From the IMG/VR virus record IMGVR_UViG_3300023109_000035, positions 1 through 51,759 of that record: 51,759 nt of DNA; one strand, given 5' to 3'. The DNA is from a virus. Positions 43,062 through 51,121 of this stretch are shown here, one piece after another. A program made the position numbers and the translations under genes. The notes below the pieces were generated by a model. That model saw only the letters and a program-made list of their open reading frames with translations, was not told the origin of the DNA and made no database searches. The first letter of the stretch is position 1, and every line of letters starts with the position of its first letter.

Positions 43062-43577
43062 TTAGTATATAGCTACTAAATCGCTACCTGCTGTTACTCT
43101 TCTAACTAATAGTGGACATTGATGACCTACTACATCTTCAGCTTTAACTCTTACAGTTATAGGGTTACCTGATTCCATTATTAAACTAACTTCAGCACTG
43201 CTATTTGAAGTGTGAAGAATTACACAACCTCTTTCTTCTGTGTTTGGTATATCTATATTTGTTATGGTGAACGTAGCACCTGTGCCACCAGATATTGTTA
43301 TTGTTTCTCCAACAACATATCCTGACCCTACAGCGTTTACTGTAAATGAAGTAACAATATCACCGTCAACAACAGTATCAACTGTTAATCCAGTGCCACT
43401 GCCACTTGACGTTGTAACAACTCCAGTTCCAGTTGTGTAACCTGAGCCTCCATTTGTTAAAGCAGAAACTCCTCCATCTACTGACCAAGTAGTATTTACA
43501 GCACCTATAACTATATCTACAGCGTCGTGGCCAAAAACTCTAGGCTCTGCAGCCGTGTTTCCTATTAATCCTCGCAT
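43062..43577 (-). CDS. Virion protein with inserted Gly/Thr-rich beta repeats (171 aa)
   Basis: The ends (GLIGNTAAEPRVFGHDAVDI and PLLVRRVTAGSDLVAIY) look like one small beta domain, as in phage decoration proteins. Between them, at about residues 40-105, are two copies of a GSGY-x2-G repeat (GGSGYTTGTGVV and GSGYVVGETITI) typical of phage surface Ig-like or adhesion repeats. The repeats are probably an insertion exposed on the virion. It lies beside the holin gene; the role is inferred from composition. Confidence 0.55.
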   Translation of the reverse strand: MRGLIGNTAAEPRVFGHDAVDIVIGAVNTTWSVDGGVSALTNGGSGYTTGTGVVTTSSGSGTGLTVDTVVDGDIVTSFTVNAVGSGYVVGETITISGGTGATFTITNIDIPNTEERGCVILHTSNSSAEVSLIMESGNPITVRVKAEDVVGHQCPLLVRRVTAGSDLVAIY

Positions 43578-43578
43578 T

Positions 43579-44046
43579 TTATTTATTTATTTTTGTTATT
43601 TTCTCAGCACCACGACTTCCGAAGTATGCTACATAAACTGTTACCAGTAATGTTTTTAATAAGTTTATCCAAGCTTCATCAACATCAAATTGCAAATGAA
43701 AAGAATCTACAGCCATCATAAATACAGCTGATCCAGTTAGGAACATTAAAGCTAGTGGTCTAGTATTTTTACTTAACCAAGAGTCAGACTTCATATCTGC
43801 TCTCCATCTACTTGATACCTCTTTCATTTCAGCTATATCTTGCTCTATAAGCTTCATAGCTTGCTCTTTGTCAACTGCCTTAATCTTATTATCACTTGAT
43901 ATAAGATTTTTTACTACACCAAGTGTTCCTTGATTAGGCAGTACATCTCCAAGAGCTTGTAGTACCTTAGGGGCTTTACTTGATAGAAAAGCACCTATTT
44001 TAGTTTCTTTAAATGACTTTTTTGACATATTAGCATTTTTGACCAA
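43579..44046 (-). CDS. Holin (GTA_holin_3TM-like)
   Basis: The C-terminal half carries hydrophobic helices at about 97-113 (RPLALMFLTGSAVFMMA) and 126-143 (WINLLKTLLVTVYVAYFG), after the motif WLSKNTRPL typical of the three-TM holins of gene-transfer-agent type. The N-terminal half is a charged helix that may be a regulatory cytoplasmic part. It should form lesions in the inner membrane so the amidase nearby can reach the cell wall. The first ATG overlaps the upstream gene by 17 bases; the Met at 44028 (149 residues, TAATATG context) is equally possible. Confidence 0.75.
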   Translation of the reverse strand: MVKNANMSKKSFKETKIGAFLSSKAPKVLQALGDVLPNQGTLGVVKNLISSDNKIKAVDKEQAMKLIEQDIAEMKEVSSRWRADMKSDSWLSKNTRPLALMFLTGSAVFMMAVDSFHLQFDVDEAWINLLKTLLVTVYVAYFGSRGAEKITKINK

Positions 44047-45151
44047 ATACGCATTCGGTTGATTTTTTAGTAGAGCTTAACTTTTGTTTAAGTTTTTTGT
44101 ACCTCTTTTTTCCTTTTTGTTTTGGCATTTTAACGCATCCTCTACTTCCTGCAAACGCAAAACCAGGAGGACACTTTTTCTTTGGTTTTGGATCTGGTGT
44201 TGTTTTTGTTGGTGGTGGTATTTTTTTCGTAGGAGTTTCGTAATATTCATCACTAGCAGTTGCTGTTTCTTTGCTAGAAGGGAATAAATCGTAATACTTT
44301 GAGCTAGTTAAACTACCTGCCATAACTTCTTCTCTTGTTTTTCCAGAGTCTATTAATTTTTTTAAATAACCTTCTGGATCTGTAGTTCTTTTACTAGGAG
44401 GAACTACTTTTGCATCGCTTCCAGGAACTATATCGTCTTCGCCACTAGCGCTTCCTTCTGCCGATTTTGAAAACTTAATTCTACCGTCAGGCATAACTTC
44501 TTGATTATAATTCTTTTTAGCTAACTCAGCTTCTGCATTTGCTTTTGCTTGAGCTTTTAGCTTTTCTTTTTCCTTTTCACCTTCATCACCTGTATCATCT
44601 AGGTTTACTTCTAAATTTAAGCCTTTACCAAATTTCTTAACCATAGCTGTTCCAAATCTCTCGTTCATTGAAACTTTATCCATGTCAGCGCTTCTTTTTC
44701 TTTTACCCATTTGCTTAACAAAAGCAAGTGGTGTATCATCATACATATTTGGAGGTCCATCTAGTTTTTCTGTATTTGGCCTCATGTCTTTCTGTTCCAT
44801 CTTTTCACCGGCGGCATAAGCTGGAGCTTCCCAAGGTAAACTTTTATCACTTTCATTAAATTTAGATCTTGGAGTTCTTTTCATACCTTTACCATCCATA
44901 TTGTGGTAAACAGCTTTATCATCATAAGCTAATTTTCCATCCATTATATCTCTTAAATGATGGTCCTCATGAGACTCTGCAACCTTTCTTAGCTTAGAAT
45001 CTTTTGGAATATTCTTATTTACAATCATATTACCATTGTCATTAGCTCTAGCTACTAACCCAGTTTTATCTTCAAAGTTGTCTGGTTGAAAAGGTACTTC
45101 ATACCTAGCAACTGGATCTATTTTTATTGGTTGTCTTAATTTAAAAGCCAT
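44030..45151 (-). CDS. Zincin-like virion/lysis-region protein (373 aa)
   Basis: HEDHH at residues 61-65 sits in a helix (KVAESHEDHHLRDIMDGK) and is followed by PWEAPAYAAGEKME (E108/E116), giving an HExxH plus downstream Glu layout like DUF4157-type zincins. The middle is low-complexity Lys/Glu, with KFS at 226-228 (DGRIKFSKS). The C-terminal CPPGFAFAGSRGCVK has two Cys and resembles short phage tail-tip motifs. It may be a peptidase that processes virion proteins or breaks down host envelope. It overlaps the holin start. Confidence 0.55.
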   Translation of the reverse strand: MAFKLRQPIKIDPVARYEVPFQPDNFEDKTGLVARANDNGNMIVNKNIPKDSKLRKVAESHEDHHLRDIMDGKLAYDDKAVYHNMDGKGMKRTPRSKFNESDKSLPWEAPAYAAGEKMEQKDMRPNTEKLDGPPNMYDDTPLAFVKQMGKRKRSADMDKVSMNERFGTAMVKKFGKGLNLEVNLDDTGDEGEKEKEKLKAQAKANAEAELAKKNYNQEVMPDGRIKFSKSAEGSASGEDDIVPGSDAKVVPPSKRTTDPEGYLKKLIDSGKTREEVMAGSLTSSKYYDLFPSSKETATASDEYYETPTKKIPPPTKTTPDPKPKKKCPPGFAFAGSRGCVKMPKQKGKKRYKKLKQKLSSTKKSTECVFGQKC

Positions 45152-45161
45152 ATCTTATTTT

Positions 45162-45305
45162 TTATATTTTAGGAACTTTAATTTTATTAAAAAATTCTTT
45201 ACGTTCTCTGCATCCACACCCTCCAGGAATTTTATCAGCTAATTTTTTAATACCTGTGACAGTAGTAAATCTTTCAATCATATCTCCTAATCCTTGAGTT
45301 TCCAT
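45162..45305 (-). CDS. Small conserved Cys-rich protein (47 aa)
   Basis: A 47-residue protein with DMIERFTTVTGIKKLADKI and the motif GGCGCRERKEFFN, which I recall from small proteins in Bacteroidetes phages next to the lysis genes. The Cys pair may bind a metal or form a disulphide. It lies between the zincin-like protein and DUF6321. Function unknown. Confidence 0.6.
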   Translation of the reverse strand: METQGLGDMIERFTTVTGIKKLADKIPGGCGCRERKEFFNKIKVPKI

Positions 45306-45309
45306 AATT

Positions 45310-45651
45310 TTACCATTTAACTTTATCTGCCCAGTAGGCGGCAGACATTTTGCCTTTTGCTATATTTTTACCGTGTCTTGATTTAAAACTTTTTCTTCTA
45401 GCTTTTTGCTTTGATGATTCACCTGATTTAGGTTTGCCAGCAGTACTAACACCTTGTTGTCCAAATCTAATAATTTTTTCTTTACCACCTTCACAAGCTT
45501 TTACTATATGAGACTTTGTTCTGTGCGTAGGTGTTTTTCTAGGTTTATTACAAGCCATTGCTTTTTTATCCACCTTTTCTGACATAGCTAAACCTTTTTC
45601 GTTCTTACTAGCCCATACTGCTTTTCTCTGTGCTGCGCTTACAAAACCCAC
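45310..45651 (-). CDS. DUF6321-like conserved phage protein (113 aa)
   Basis: A highly basic protein of 113 residues with the conserved block KEKIIRFGQQGVSTAG, then KARRKSFKSRHGKNIAKGKM and the end MSAAYWADKVKW. This block is one of the most conserved small-protein patterns I recall from cyanophages and other marine phages (DUF6321). The basic charge suggests nucleic-acid binding or capsid interior. It overlaps the preceding TM-coil protein by a single base. Confidence 0.75.
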   Translation of the reverse strand: MGFVSAAQRKAVWASKNEKGLAMSEKVDKKAMACNKPRKTPTHRTKSHIVKACEGGKEKIIRFGQQGVSTAGKPKSGESSKQKARRKSFKSRHGKNIAKGKMSAAYWADKVKW

Positions 45652-46007
45652 TACTTGCGTTTTTTTGATTTCAATGCTAGAATTTGTTTAGCTAATTCAT
45701 CTAGCTTTCCATCAGTCTTTGTACCATCTTTAACTAATGTAGAAAGTACTTTAATTTCTTCAGATAATATATCGCCCATCTGTTCCATCATATCAACTCT
45801 TTCTTTTAGATTTTCTATATTAGCGTGATTCCATTTTTCTTTAAGATCATACTCTAATCTTTTCACTTCTGTAGGTGGTAAATTTTTTGCTTCTTCTATA
45901 TCTTCTTGCAAAGTATAATACATACCTACTATTGTAGTAGTAAACATTATTATTCCAATTACAGTTTTTATATCAATTTTAAACTCAGTGTTCTCAGATA
46001 TTTTCAT
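45651..46007 (-). CDS. Membrane-anchored coiled-coil protein, possible spanin-like (118 aa)
   Basis: Taken from Met at 46007; a longer frame from 46055 would overlap the amidase by 62 bases. It has an N-terminal hydrophobic segment (TVIGIIMFTTTIVGMYY), then a long charged coiled coil (KEKWNHANIENLKERVDMME) to the end (LALKSKKRK). A single N-terminal anchor with a periplasmic coiled coil next to an amidase and holin is the layout of an inner-membrane spanin. No outer-membrane partner is identified. Confidence 0.55.
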   Translation of the reverse strand: MKISENTEFKIDIKTVIGIIMFTTTIVGMYYTLQEDIEEAKNLPPTEVKRLEYDLKEKWNHANIENLKERVDMMEQMGDILSEEIKVLSTLVKDGTKTDGKLDELAKQILALKSKKRK

Positions 46008-46407
46008 ACTCCTCTGTAGCATTAAATGATGGGCATGCTTTGTTAGCAAACTCATTGTGTGAATAAATAACAGCGTCTGGATACATTGCCTTTAACGTTT
46101 TAAGGACATGTAACAGGCTTTCTTTTTGGTCTTGTGTTCTAGTATCCTTCGGAGTCTTACCATCTGCTTCAACGCCTCCGCAATAGCATATACCTATACT
46201 ATTTCTATTATGTGATTTGCAATGAGCTCCGATTCGGTCTATATCTCTACCTTTCTTTATAGTTCCATCTAGTTCGATGTAGAAATGATAACCGATGTCA
46301 CTCCAGCCACGAGAATTAATATGCCAGTCTTTTATAGTTTCAACCGGTATATCTTGTCCTTCCCTAGTAGCGGAGCAATGTATGATAATTTCTTTTACTA
46401 ATCTCAT
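45994..46407 (-). CDS. N-acetylmuramoyl-L-alanine amidase (T7 lysozyme type)
   Basis: A 137-residue amidase of the Amidase_2/PGRP family. Zinc ligands H10 (IIIHCSAT), H117 (YSHNEF) and C125 match T7 lysozyme H17, H122 and C130, with the same spacing of eight between the last two. K123, two residues before the Cys, matches T7 K128, and Y40 in IGYHFYI matches T7 Y46. It cuts the amide bond between muramic acid and the stem peptide. T7 lysozyme also inhibits T7 RNA polymerase, but no such polymerase is seen here. It lies in the lysis cluster, next to holin and spanin-like genes. Start codon overlaps the next stop by one base. Confidence 0.93.
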   Translation of the reverse strand: MRLVKEIIIHCSATREGQDIPVETIKDWHINSRGWSDIGYHFYIELDGTIKKGRDIDRIGAHCKSHNRNSIGICYCGGVEADGKTPKDTRTQDQKESLLHVLKTLKAMYPDAVIYSHNEFANKACPSFNATEEYENI

Positions 46408-46562
46408 TATTTATTTTTTAATAAGTACCACTTATGTGCAGTATAACCTAATGTCGTTAACAACAATAGTATAGACAATAAAGGCTCTAGCCATCCTAGA
46501 CTAACAACCGTAGCTGATGTTATATTTAAACAGTACAGCTTTAAATCTTCTAATGTATTCAT
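46407..46562 (-). CDS. Small single-span membrane protein (51 aa)
   Basis: A 51-residue protein with a helical N-terminus (MNTLEDLKLYCLNITSATVV) and one hydrophobic segment (WLEPLLSILLLLTTLGYT), ending in a basic tail (KWYLLKNK). I recall this type beside amidases in Bacteroidetes-type phages, where it could be a holin or pinholin. It shares its stop with the amidase start (TAATG). Function is inferred. Confidence 0.6.
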   Translation of the reverse strand: MNTLEDLKLYCLNITSATVVSLGWLEPLLSILLLLTTLGYTAHKWYLLKNK

Positions 46563-46729
46563 CTTTGTGCTAACAAAACTGGATTACCTTTATAAGGTAC
46601 GTTATCAATTTTCTTAAGTGTAGGCGTAATTGTAGAGTTGTTTGATTTCATAACTCTAGTACCGTATGGCTTGCACTTAGGACTAATGTCTTTACCTGCA
46701 GGTTTTTGTTTTTCTCCGTAACTTGGCAT
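46559..46729 (-). CDS. 56-residue basic hypothetical protein
   Basis: Taken from Met at 46729 (MPSYGEKQKPAGKD), because a longer frame to 46792 has a weak start and runs into the intergenic hairpin. It is Lys/Pro/Thr-rich and probably disordered (KKIDNVPYKGNPVLLAQR). Its TGA overlaps the next ATG. No family is recognised. Confidence 0.5.
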   Translation of the reverse strand: MPSYGEKQKPAGKDISPKCKPYGTRVMKSNNSTITPTLKKIDNVPYKGNPVLLAQR

Positions 46730-46794
46730 AATTATTTTTTTTAATGTTTGTAATATCCGTGTACTATATATAATTACGCGGATTATTTTCACTT
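46730..46794. other. Intergenic stretch with hairpin-like inverted repeat
   Basis: Inside this gap, ATCCGTGT and ACGCGGAT pair (8 bp with one G-U on the plus strand; one mismatch on the minus strand) around a 13-base AT loop. There is no T-run after it on the minus strand, so it is a weak terminator at best. The AT-rich loop, TATATAATT, may hold a promoter. Function undecided. Confidence 0.35.
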
Positions 46795-47775
46795 TTACAC
46801 GTTATCGTATTTTCTTTTTTTGTGAGTGTCATATTTAATATCACCTGCTAGTTTAGAAATGTGTTTTTCATCTGCTGTCATATTCTTGTCACTACCACCA
46901 TGTTTTGAGTCATAATTTATATCTCTTTTTAAATAGTCAATATGAGCTTTATCATCTTTTCTAGCAGCATTAACATTACCTTTAGTTATTTTAGTGTGTT
47001 TACCATACATTCCAGGAGCAGCAGCAACCATGTCAGCAAATTCACCTGTTTTACCTTCCATTGCATTTTTTATACCAGCATTAAATCCTGGACCTTCGTC
47101 ATACATCGCTGACTCAATTTTTTCACCCATACCACTAGCTTCACTTGCTCCGCCTGTAGCAATTCCAGCTATTAATCTTTTTGCTTTACCTTCTTTTTCT
47201 TCTCCTGATTTTGACATAGATTCACCAGCTTCCTGCATTGATTCTTGAATGTCTTTACCGCCTTTTGCTATAATATCAGCACTTTGATTACCTATTGTCC
47301 TGTTTGGAGCACCGTAAGCTGCCATACCTTGTTGGTTTGGAAACACTGGATCTTGTGGCGTGTTTGTGGCTTGATCAAAAGGCTGTCCAGCAGAGCTTGC
47401 TATTCTACTATTAAACATCTCGTTTTGAAATTGAGAAGCAGGCACTTTATTCATTGGTTGTGTAGGATTTGGATTAGCTTGTAACACATTTCTATCTACA
47501 GCTCCTGCAGCTCTATTTTTATCAACCTCAGCTGCTCCAATAGGATTTAACGTTGGGTCTGGCTTTATCATTGGAAATGATTTACCAAAGTTATTCACTT
47601 GTTTCATTTTAGGGGGATTTTGTTTAAACATACTTATAGCTGTATTAGGTTTTTGTTCAAAATAGTAATTAGTTTCTCCTCCATCAGCAGTAGGCATACC
47701 TACGATAGAATCTATAGTAGGAGGTGTAAACTCTTTTTTATCTAATTTTTTATTATATTCACTTTTTAAGGTCAT
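46795..47775 (-). CDS. Low-complexity virion-region protein (326 aa)
   Basis: Rich in Asn, Pro, Lys and Gly with repeated motifs (PNPTQPMNKVPASQFQNEMF), likely flexible; a glycine-rich segment (LIAGIATGGASEASGMG) is in the middle. The C-terminus is His/Lys/Asp-rich (KHISKLAGDIKYDTHKKRKY). By neighbours (structural and lysis genes) it may be a minor virion or tail protein. No family is recognised. Four-base overlap with the winged-helix gene. Confidence 0.5.
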   Translation of the reverse strand: MTLKSEYNKKLDKKEFTPPTIDSIVGMPTADGGETNYYFEQKPNTAISMFKQNPPKMKQVNNFGKSFPMIKPDPTLNPIGAAEVDKNRAAGAVDRNVLQANPNPTQPMNKVPASQFQNEMFNSRIASSAGQPFDQATNTPQDPVFPNQQGMAAYGAPNRTIGNQSADIIAKGGKDIQESMQEAGESMSKSGEEKEGKAKRLIAGIATGGASEASGMGEKIESAMYDEGPGFNAGIKNAMEGKTGEFADMVAAAPGMYGKHTKITKGNVNAARKDDKAHIDYLKRDINYDSKHGGSDKNMTADEKHISKLAGDIKYDTHKKRKYDNV

Positions 47776-48206
47776 CTTGTTTTATCTTTATTAACGAAAG
47801 ATATAGCTCTTGCTGTAACCTTCCATGAGTATTTATTATTATTTTCTAGTTTTTTAGTAGGCATATCTTCTTCACCTAACATTATACGGTACATACGACT
47901 TATTAGTTGCTTACACTTGTATGAAACTTTATATATATGATATTTTTGAGTGGTGTGGTTTCTCTCTCTCCACACTGTAATCCACCCTTGTTTCAATAAT
48001 CTGTTCCAGCGTCTATTATCCCAACTATAGGAGTACGTACCTTTTTTATAATCATCTTTTGTAAAGTGTTCTATAGCGTCTAAGTATACTAACAGCTCTA
48101 AGTCTGCATCTTTTAAGTTACTTATTTTACAAGCCCACTTTCTAATTATTCTATAATGTTTTAGTAAATTTAAATCCTTTAGATCACTAGATTTTATTTT
48201 TTTCAT
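47772..48206 (-). CDS. Winged-helix DNA-binding protein (144 aa)
   Basis: A compact basic protein with a winged-helix pattern: helix LKDADLELLVYLDAIEHF, a second helix SYSWDNRRWNRLLKQGWI and a wing-like strand pair (ITVWRERNHTTQKYHIYKVS). The layout fits MarR-like phage regulators. It is embedded in the late structural block, so it could be a late-expression regulator or modulate packaging. It overlaps the next gene by four bases and starts in the stop of the charged protein. Confidence 0.58.
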   Translation of the reverse strand: MKKIKSSDLKDLNLLKHYRIIRKWACKISNLKDADLELLVYLDAIEHFTKDDYKKGTYSYSWDNRRWNRLLKQGWITVWRERNHTTQKYHIYKVSYKCKQLISRMYRIMLGEEDMPTKKLENNNKYSWKVTARAISFVNKDKTR

Positions 48207-48838
48207 TATTTACCTTTAGAGGCTCTTCTAGCGGCTCTATTAGATTGTCTGTTAGATTTTTTAGCACTTCTTTTATCTTTTCTAGCACTTCTTTTACATT
48301 GTCTTTTTGCTCTACCTCTTTTGCCCGAGCACGCATCTTTCGCAGCTCTAAAATTTTCTTTAATTTCACGTTTATTAGATTTCTTTTCTGCTCTTCTATC
48401 TCCTTTAGACATATCAGGATCGTACTCGTCAGTGTACTGAACATTCCCATCAGAATCTTTAACAACATTAGGATTTTCTTCTTCTTCGCCTTCTTCTTCT
48501 TCTTTCTTTTTAGCATCGAATTCAGCTTGTTCTTCTGCTAATTTTTTTCTTTGGAAGAAACTATCTACTTCTTCTCTTCCATAGTTCATTTTTTTATCAT
48601 CGATCTCGTCTACAGGTCTATCAGATGGAGATGCTGTTGCTTTATCTTTAGCGGCTTTAGCTTCTGCCGCAGCTGAAGCTTCTTCTTCTTTCTTTGCAGC
48701 AATAAACTCTTGGCCCTTTCTCACCATTTCCTTTGTCATACCAGCTATGTTAAGCGCAACTCCACCCTTAAATTTATTTGTATAGTCTGGTTGCAAATAA
48801 CCTTTTGTTTTTCTACCTGATTTCCTTAATCTACTCAT
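48206..48838 (-). CDS. Highly charged low-complexity protein (210 aa)
   Basis: The N-terminus is basic (SRLRKSGRKTKGYLQPDYTN), a Glu/Ala-rich helical middle (AAKKEEEASAAAEAKAAKDK) follows, then a strong Glu run and a very basic C-terminus (RSARKDKRSAKKSNRQSNRA). Such acidic-then-basic proteins may bind nucleic acid or act as assembly tethers. No family is recognised. Its stop is one base into the winged-helix start. Confidence 0.5.
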   Translation of the reverse strand: MSRLRKSGRKTKGYLQPDYTNKFKGGVALNIAGMTKEMVRKGQEFIAAKKEEEASAAAEAKAAKDKATASPSDRPVDEIDDKKMNYGREEVDSFFQRKKLAEEQAEFDAKKKEEEEGEEEENPNVVKDSDGNVQYTDEYDPDMSKGDRRAEKKSNKREIKENFRAAKDACSGKRGRAKRQCKRSARKDKRSAKKSNRQSNRAARRASKGK

Positions 48839-48840
48839 TG

Positions 48841-49101
48841 TTATATTATTAGTACGACATCAAATTCTTTTATAACTTTGTATTTTTTATTTTTTATTTC
48901 TATACCAAAACCAGCATTTTGATCGTAGTATATTTTATCTTTTCTTTTTAATACTTTAACTTCAGACCCAGGCTCTATAACTATAGCTTGCCTAAACCTT
49001 ATATCTTCTCTTTGTTTGTCACTTAGTATTAAACCACCTTCAGTTTTTATATTTTTTTCTTCTAAAGGCTCTATAACTATATACTTACCTACTGCTTTCA
49101 T
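48841..49101 (-). CDS. groES: GroES-type co-chaperonin (Hsp10)
   Basis: An 86-residue Hsp10. The N-terminus (VGKYIVIEPLEEK) is the usual first strand, the mobile loop KTEGGLILS at about 19-27 carries the GGLIL form of the GroEL-binding GG-I-V/I-L motif, and EFDVVLII at the C-terminus matches the GroES end. It starts inside the stop of groEL (four-base overlap), so its ratio to GroEL is set by translational coupling. It should cap the chaperonin and may let the phage tune its cage for capsid folding. Confidence 0.85.
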   Translation of the reverse strand: MKAVGKYIVIEPLEEKNIKTEGGLILSDKQREDIRFRQAIVIEPGSEVKVLKRKDKIYYDQNAGFGIEIKNKKYKVIKEFDVVLII

Positions 49102-50642
49102 GCTCTTATATTATTAATTACACAATCAGTTGATAATATAGTTGTAGCTACTGAAGCTGCATTAACTAAAGCGCTTTTAGTAACCAATAAAGGATCTATA
49201 ATTCCGGCTTTTACCATATCCACCGTATTTCCTGTAACCACGTCTAATCCTTTACCTTCTTCAAGCTTTTCTAACTCATCAATACCCGCATTTTCTAATA
49301 TTAACTCATAAGGTCTTCTTATTGCTTGGTAAAGTATTTCTTCACCTATAGAATCAGGTTTTAAGTTAAAACTAGCGTTTAATAAAGCTATACCACCACC
49401 TGGTAATATACCTTCTTTTATAGCAGCTCTAGTAGCACAAATAGCATCTTCTACTCTATCTTTTTTTTCTTTTAATTCTATATCTGAATTTGCACCAACC
49501 TTAACTGTAGCTACTTTAGCTTTTAACATTGCTAATCTTTTTTCTGTTTTAATAGCTATATTAGGGTTTTTTTGCTTTTTTAATACTTTTTCTAACATTT
49601 TAATAGTTTCTTCTACTTCCTCATTGTCAGTTAAATCAACTTTTAATATTGTATCTTCTCTGCCTGATATAGATTTTAAACATCTACCTAAATGTTCAGG
49701 TTGTATAATATCCATATCATCACCTAAATCTTCATTTATTAAAGTAGCTCCTGTCAAAGTACATAAATCACTTAATATATCTTTTTTGCTTAATCCAAAA
49801 GCAGGAGAGCCTATTATATTGATTTTAATATTACCCTTTACTTTATTCATAGCTAAAGCATTCATAACTTGAGTATCTACATCGGCTATAACTAATAAAC
49901 TTTCGTTATTTTTTATACAGTACTCTAATATAGGTTGTATTTTCCTAATGCTATCTATATTAGACTCAACTATTAAAACTAAAGGATTGTCTAATTCTGC
50001 TGTTCCCTGTTCTTTGTTTGTTATAAAATGATTGTTTAACAATGGCTTGTGGTATTGTACTCCTTCTATTAAACTTACATTTGTTTCAGAATCTTCACTA
50101 ACTTCCATTATGACTACACCTGTTTCATCAACCAGCTTAAAAGCTTCACCTATAACTTTACCTAATTCTTTATCATTATTTGAAGATATAGTAGCAACTT
50201 GATATATTTTGTCTCCTGTAATATTTTCTTTTATTTTTTCTAAATATGAAATAACTTTTTTAACACCAGAGTTTATACCTTCTCTAATAGACCTTGTGTT
50301 ATCTAATAGCTCATGTTCATTAGCTTGTTTTAATATAGCATGAGCCAAAACAGTTGCAGTAGTAGTTCCATCTCCTGCTTCTTTTACTGTTCTTTGTGCT
50401 GCCTGTTTTATTAAAGTAGCTCCAATATTCTCTAAAGGATCTTGTAGTATAACTGAATTAGCTACTGTTACTCCATCTTTTGTTATTTGGGGCATGCCAT
50501 TGCTGTCTTCTAATATGACACATTTACCACTTGCACCTAACGTTGAACCCACTGCATTAGTAAGTTTCTCAACGCCAGTTAATACTTGACTTTTAGCATG
50601 ATCGCCAAAAGCCAAGTTTTTAACTAACTTTATTTCTTCCAT
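49098..50642 (-). CDS. groEL: Phage GroEL chaperonin
   Basis: A full-length 514-residue GroEL. Equatorial landmarks align with E. coli: ITKDG (D56; E. coli D52), AGDGTTTATVLA (D91; E. coli D87) and RVEDA (D399; E. coli D398, the catalytic Asp). The intermediate and apical domains are present (e.g. EGVQYHKPLLNNHFI). It lacks the C-terminal GGM repeats and ends CVINNIRA. The gene order is groEL then groES, the reverse of bacteria. It should fold phage proteins such as the capsid protein. Nothing suggests it is broken. Confidence 0.95.
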   Translation of the reverse strand: MEEIKLVKNLAFGDHAKSQVLTGVEKLTNAVGSTLGASGKCVILEDSNGMPQITKDGVTVANSVILQDPLENIGATLIKQAAQRTVKEAGDGTTTATVLAHAILKQANEHELLDNTRSIREGINSGVKKVISYLEKIKENITGDKIYQVATISSNNDKELGKVIGEAFKLVDETGVVIMEVSEDSETNVSLIEGVQYHKPLLNNHFITNKEQGTAELDNPLVLIVESNIDSIRKIQPILEYCIKNNESLLVIADVDTQVMNALAMNKVKGNIKINIIGSPAFGLSKKDILSDLCTLTGATLINEDLGDDMDIIQPEHLGRCLKSISGREDTILKVDLTDNEEVEETIKMLEKVLKKQKNPNIAIKTEKRLAMLKAKVATVKVGANSDIELKEKKDRVEDAICATRAAIKEGILPGGGIALLNASFNLKPDSIGEEILYQAIRRPYELILENAGIDELEKLEEGKGLDVVTGNTVDMVKAGIIDPLLVTKSALVNAASVATTILSTDCVINNIRA

Positions 50643-50674
50643 TTGATTTGATTAAATTTTATTTGTTTTGAATA

Positions 50675-50965
50675 TTACTTAAAGGTTTTAACTACTTTAG
50701 GCCCTTGGTTAAACTCTAGCTTTTTAGAATAATGTTCAATAGAAGCATCTATTGCTTGTTCTGCTCCAGCTATTGTTTCTCTTCTGGTAACATCGATCCA
50801 GTCGTCTGAGTCAATGCACTTATATTCGGTTTGTAAAAATCCATTTGGTAATTGAACTATTCTCCAGTTTTTCTTCTGTGAGATATGTTTCCAGTACTTA
50901 ATGGTATCTTCTGTCGGTTGTGGTGCACTATTCCACGTGTTAGTGCGGGTGTATAAAAACGTCAT
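50675..50965 (-). CDS. Conserved small phage protein (96 aa)
   Basis: A 96-residue protein with WRIVQLPNGFLQTEYKCIDS and the block DDWIDVTRRETIAGAEQAID, ending LEFNQGPKVVKTF. I recall similar small proteins in marine phages (conserved hypothetical, with the pattern W-x-x-VTRRET ... AxxAID). The Trp-rich beta and helical arrangement resembles a small alpha/beta adaptor. It lies upstream of groEL in the same direction. Confidence 0.6.
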   Translation of the reverse strand: MTFLYTRTNTWNSAPQPTEDTIKYWKHISQKKNWRIVQLPNGFLQTEYKCIDSDDWIDVTRRETIAGAEQAIDASIEHYSKKLEFNQGPKVVKTFK

Positions 50966-50983
50966 GGTTTTTAGTTTTAGTTA

Positions 50984-51115
50984 TTATTGGTTATTATATA
51001 TGTATTTGTGTATTAATAAAATGAACAAAGCTCCTAAAGCAAATCCAAATATATATGGATCTAGTGAGGTTGGTTGCTCAAGTATTAATGGGTCTATATC
51101 GTCGTAATAGTTCAT
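50984..51115 (-). CDS. 43-residue single-span membrane protein
   Basis: A short protein with an acidic N-terminus (MNYYDDIDPLILEQ), one hydrophobic helix (YIFGFALGALFILLI) and a basic tail (HKYIYNNQ), giving an N-out type of orientation by charge. No family is recognised. It lies 42 bases after the fibre-like gene. Confidence 0.5.
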   Translation of the reverse strand: MNYYDDIDPLILEQPTSLDPYIFGFALGALFILLIHKYIYNNQ

Positions 51116-51121
51116 ATATAT

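Noticed and set aside
48187-48516. A 109-residue Lys/Leu-rich minus-strand frame over the charged protein
   Set aside because: Low-complexity shadow of the Glu/Lys-rich gene at 48206-48838; no start context or family pattern.
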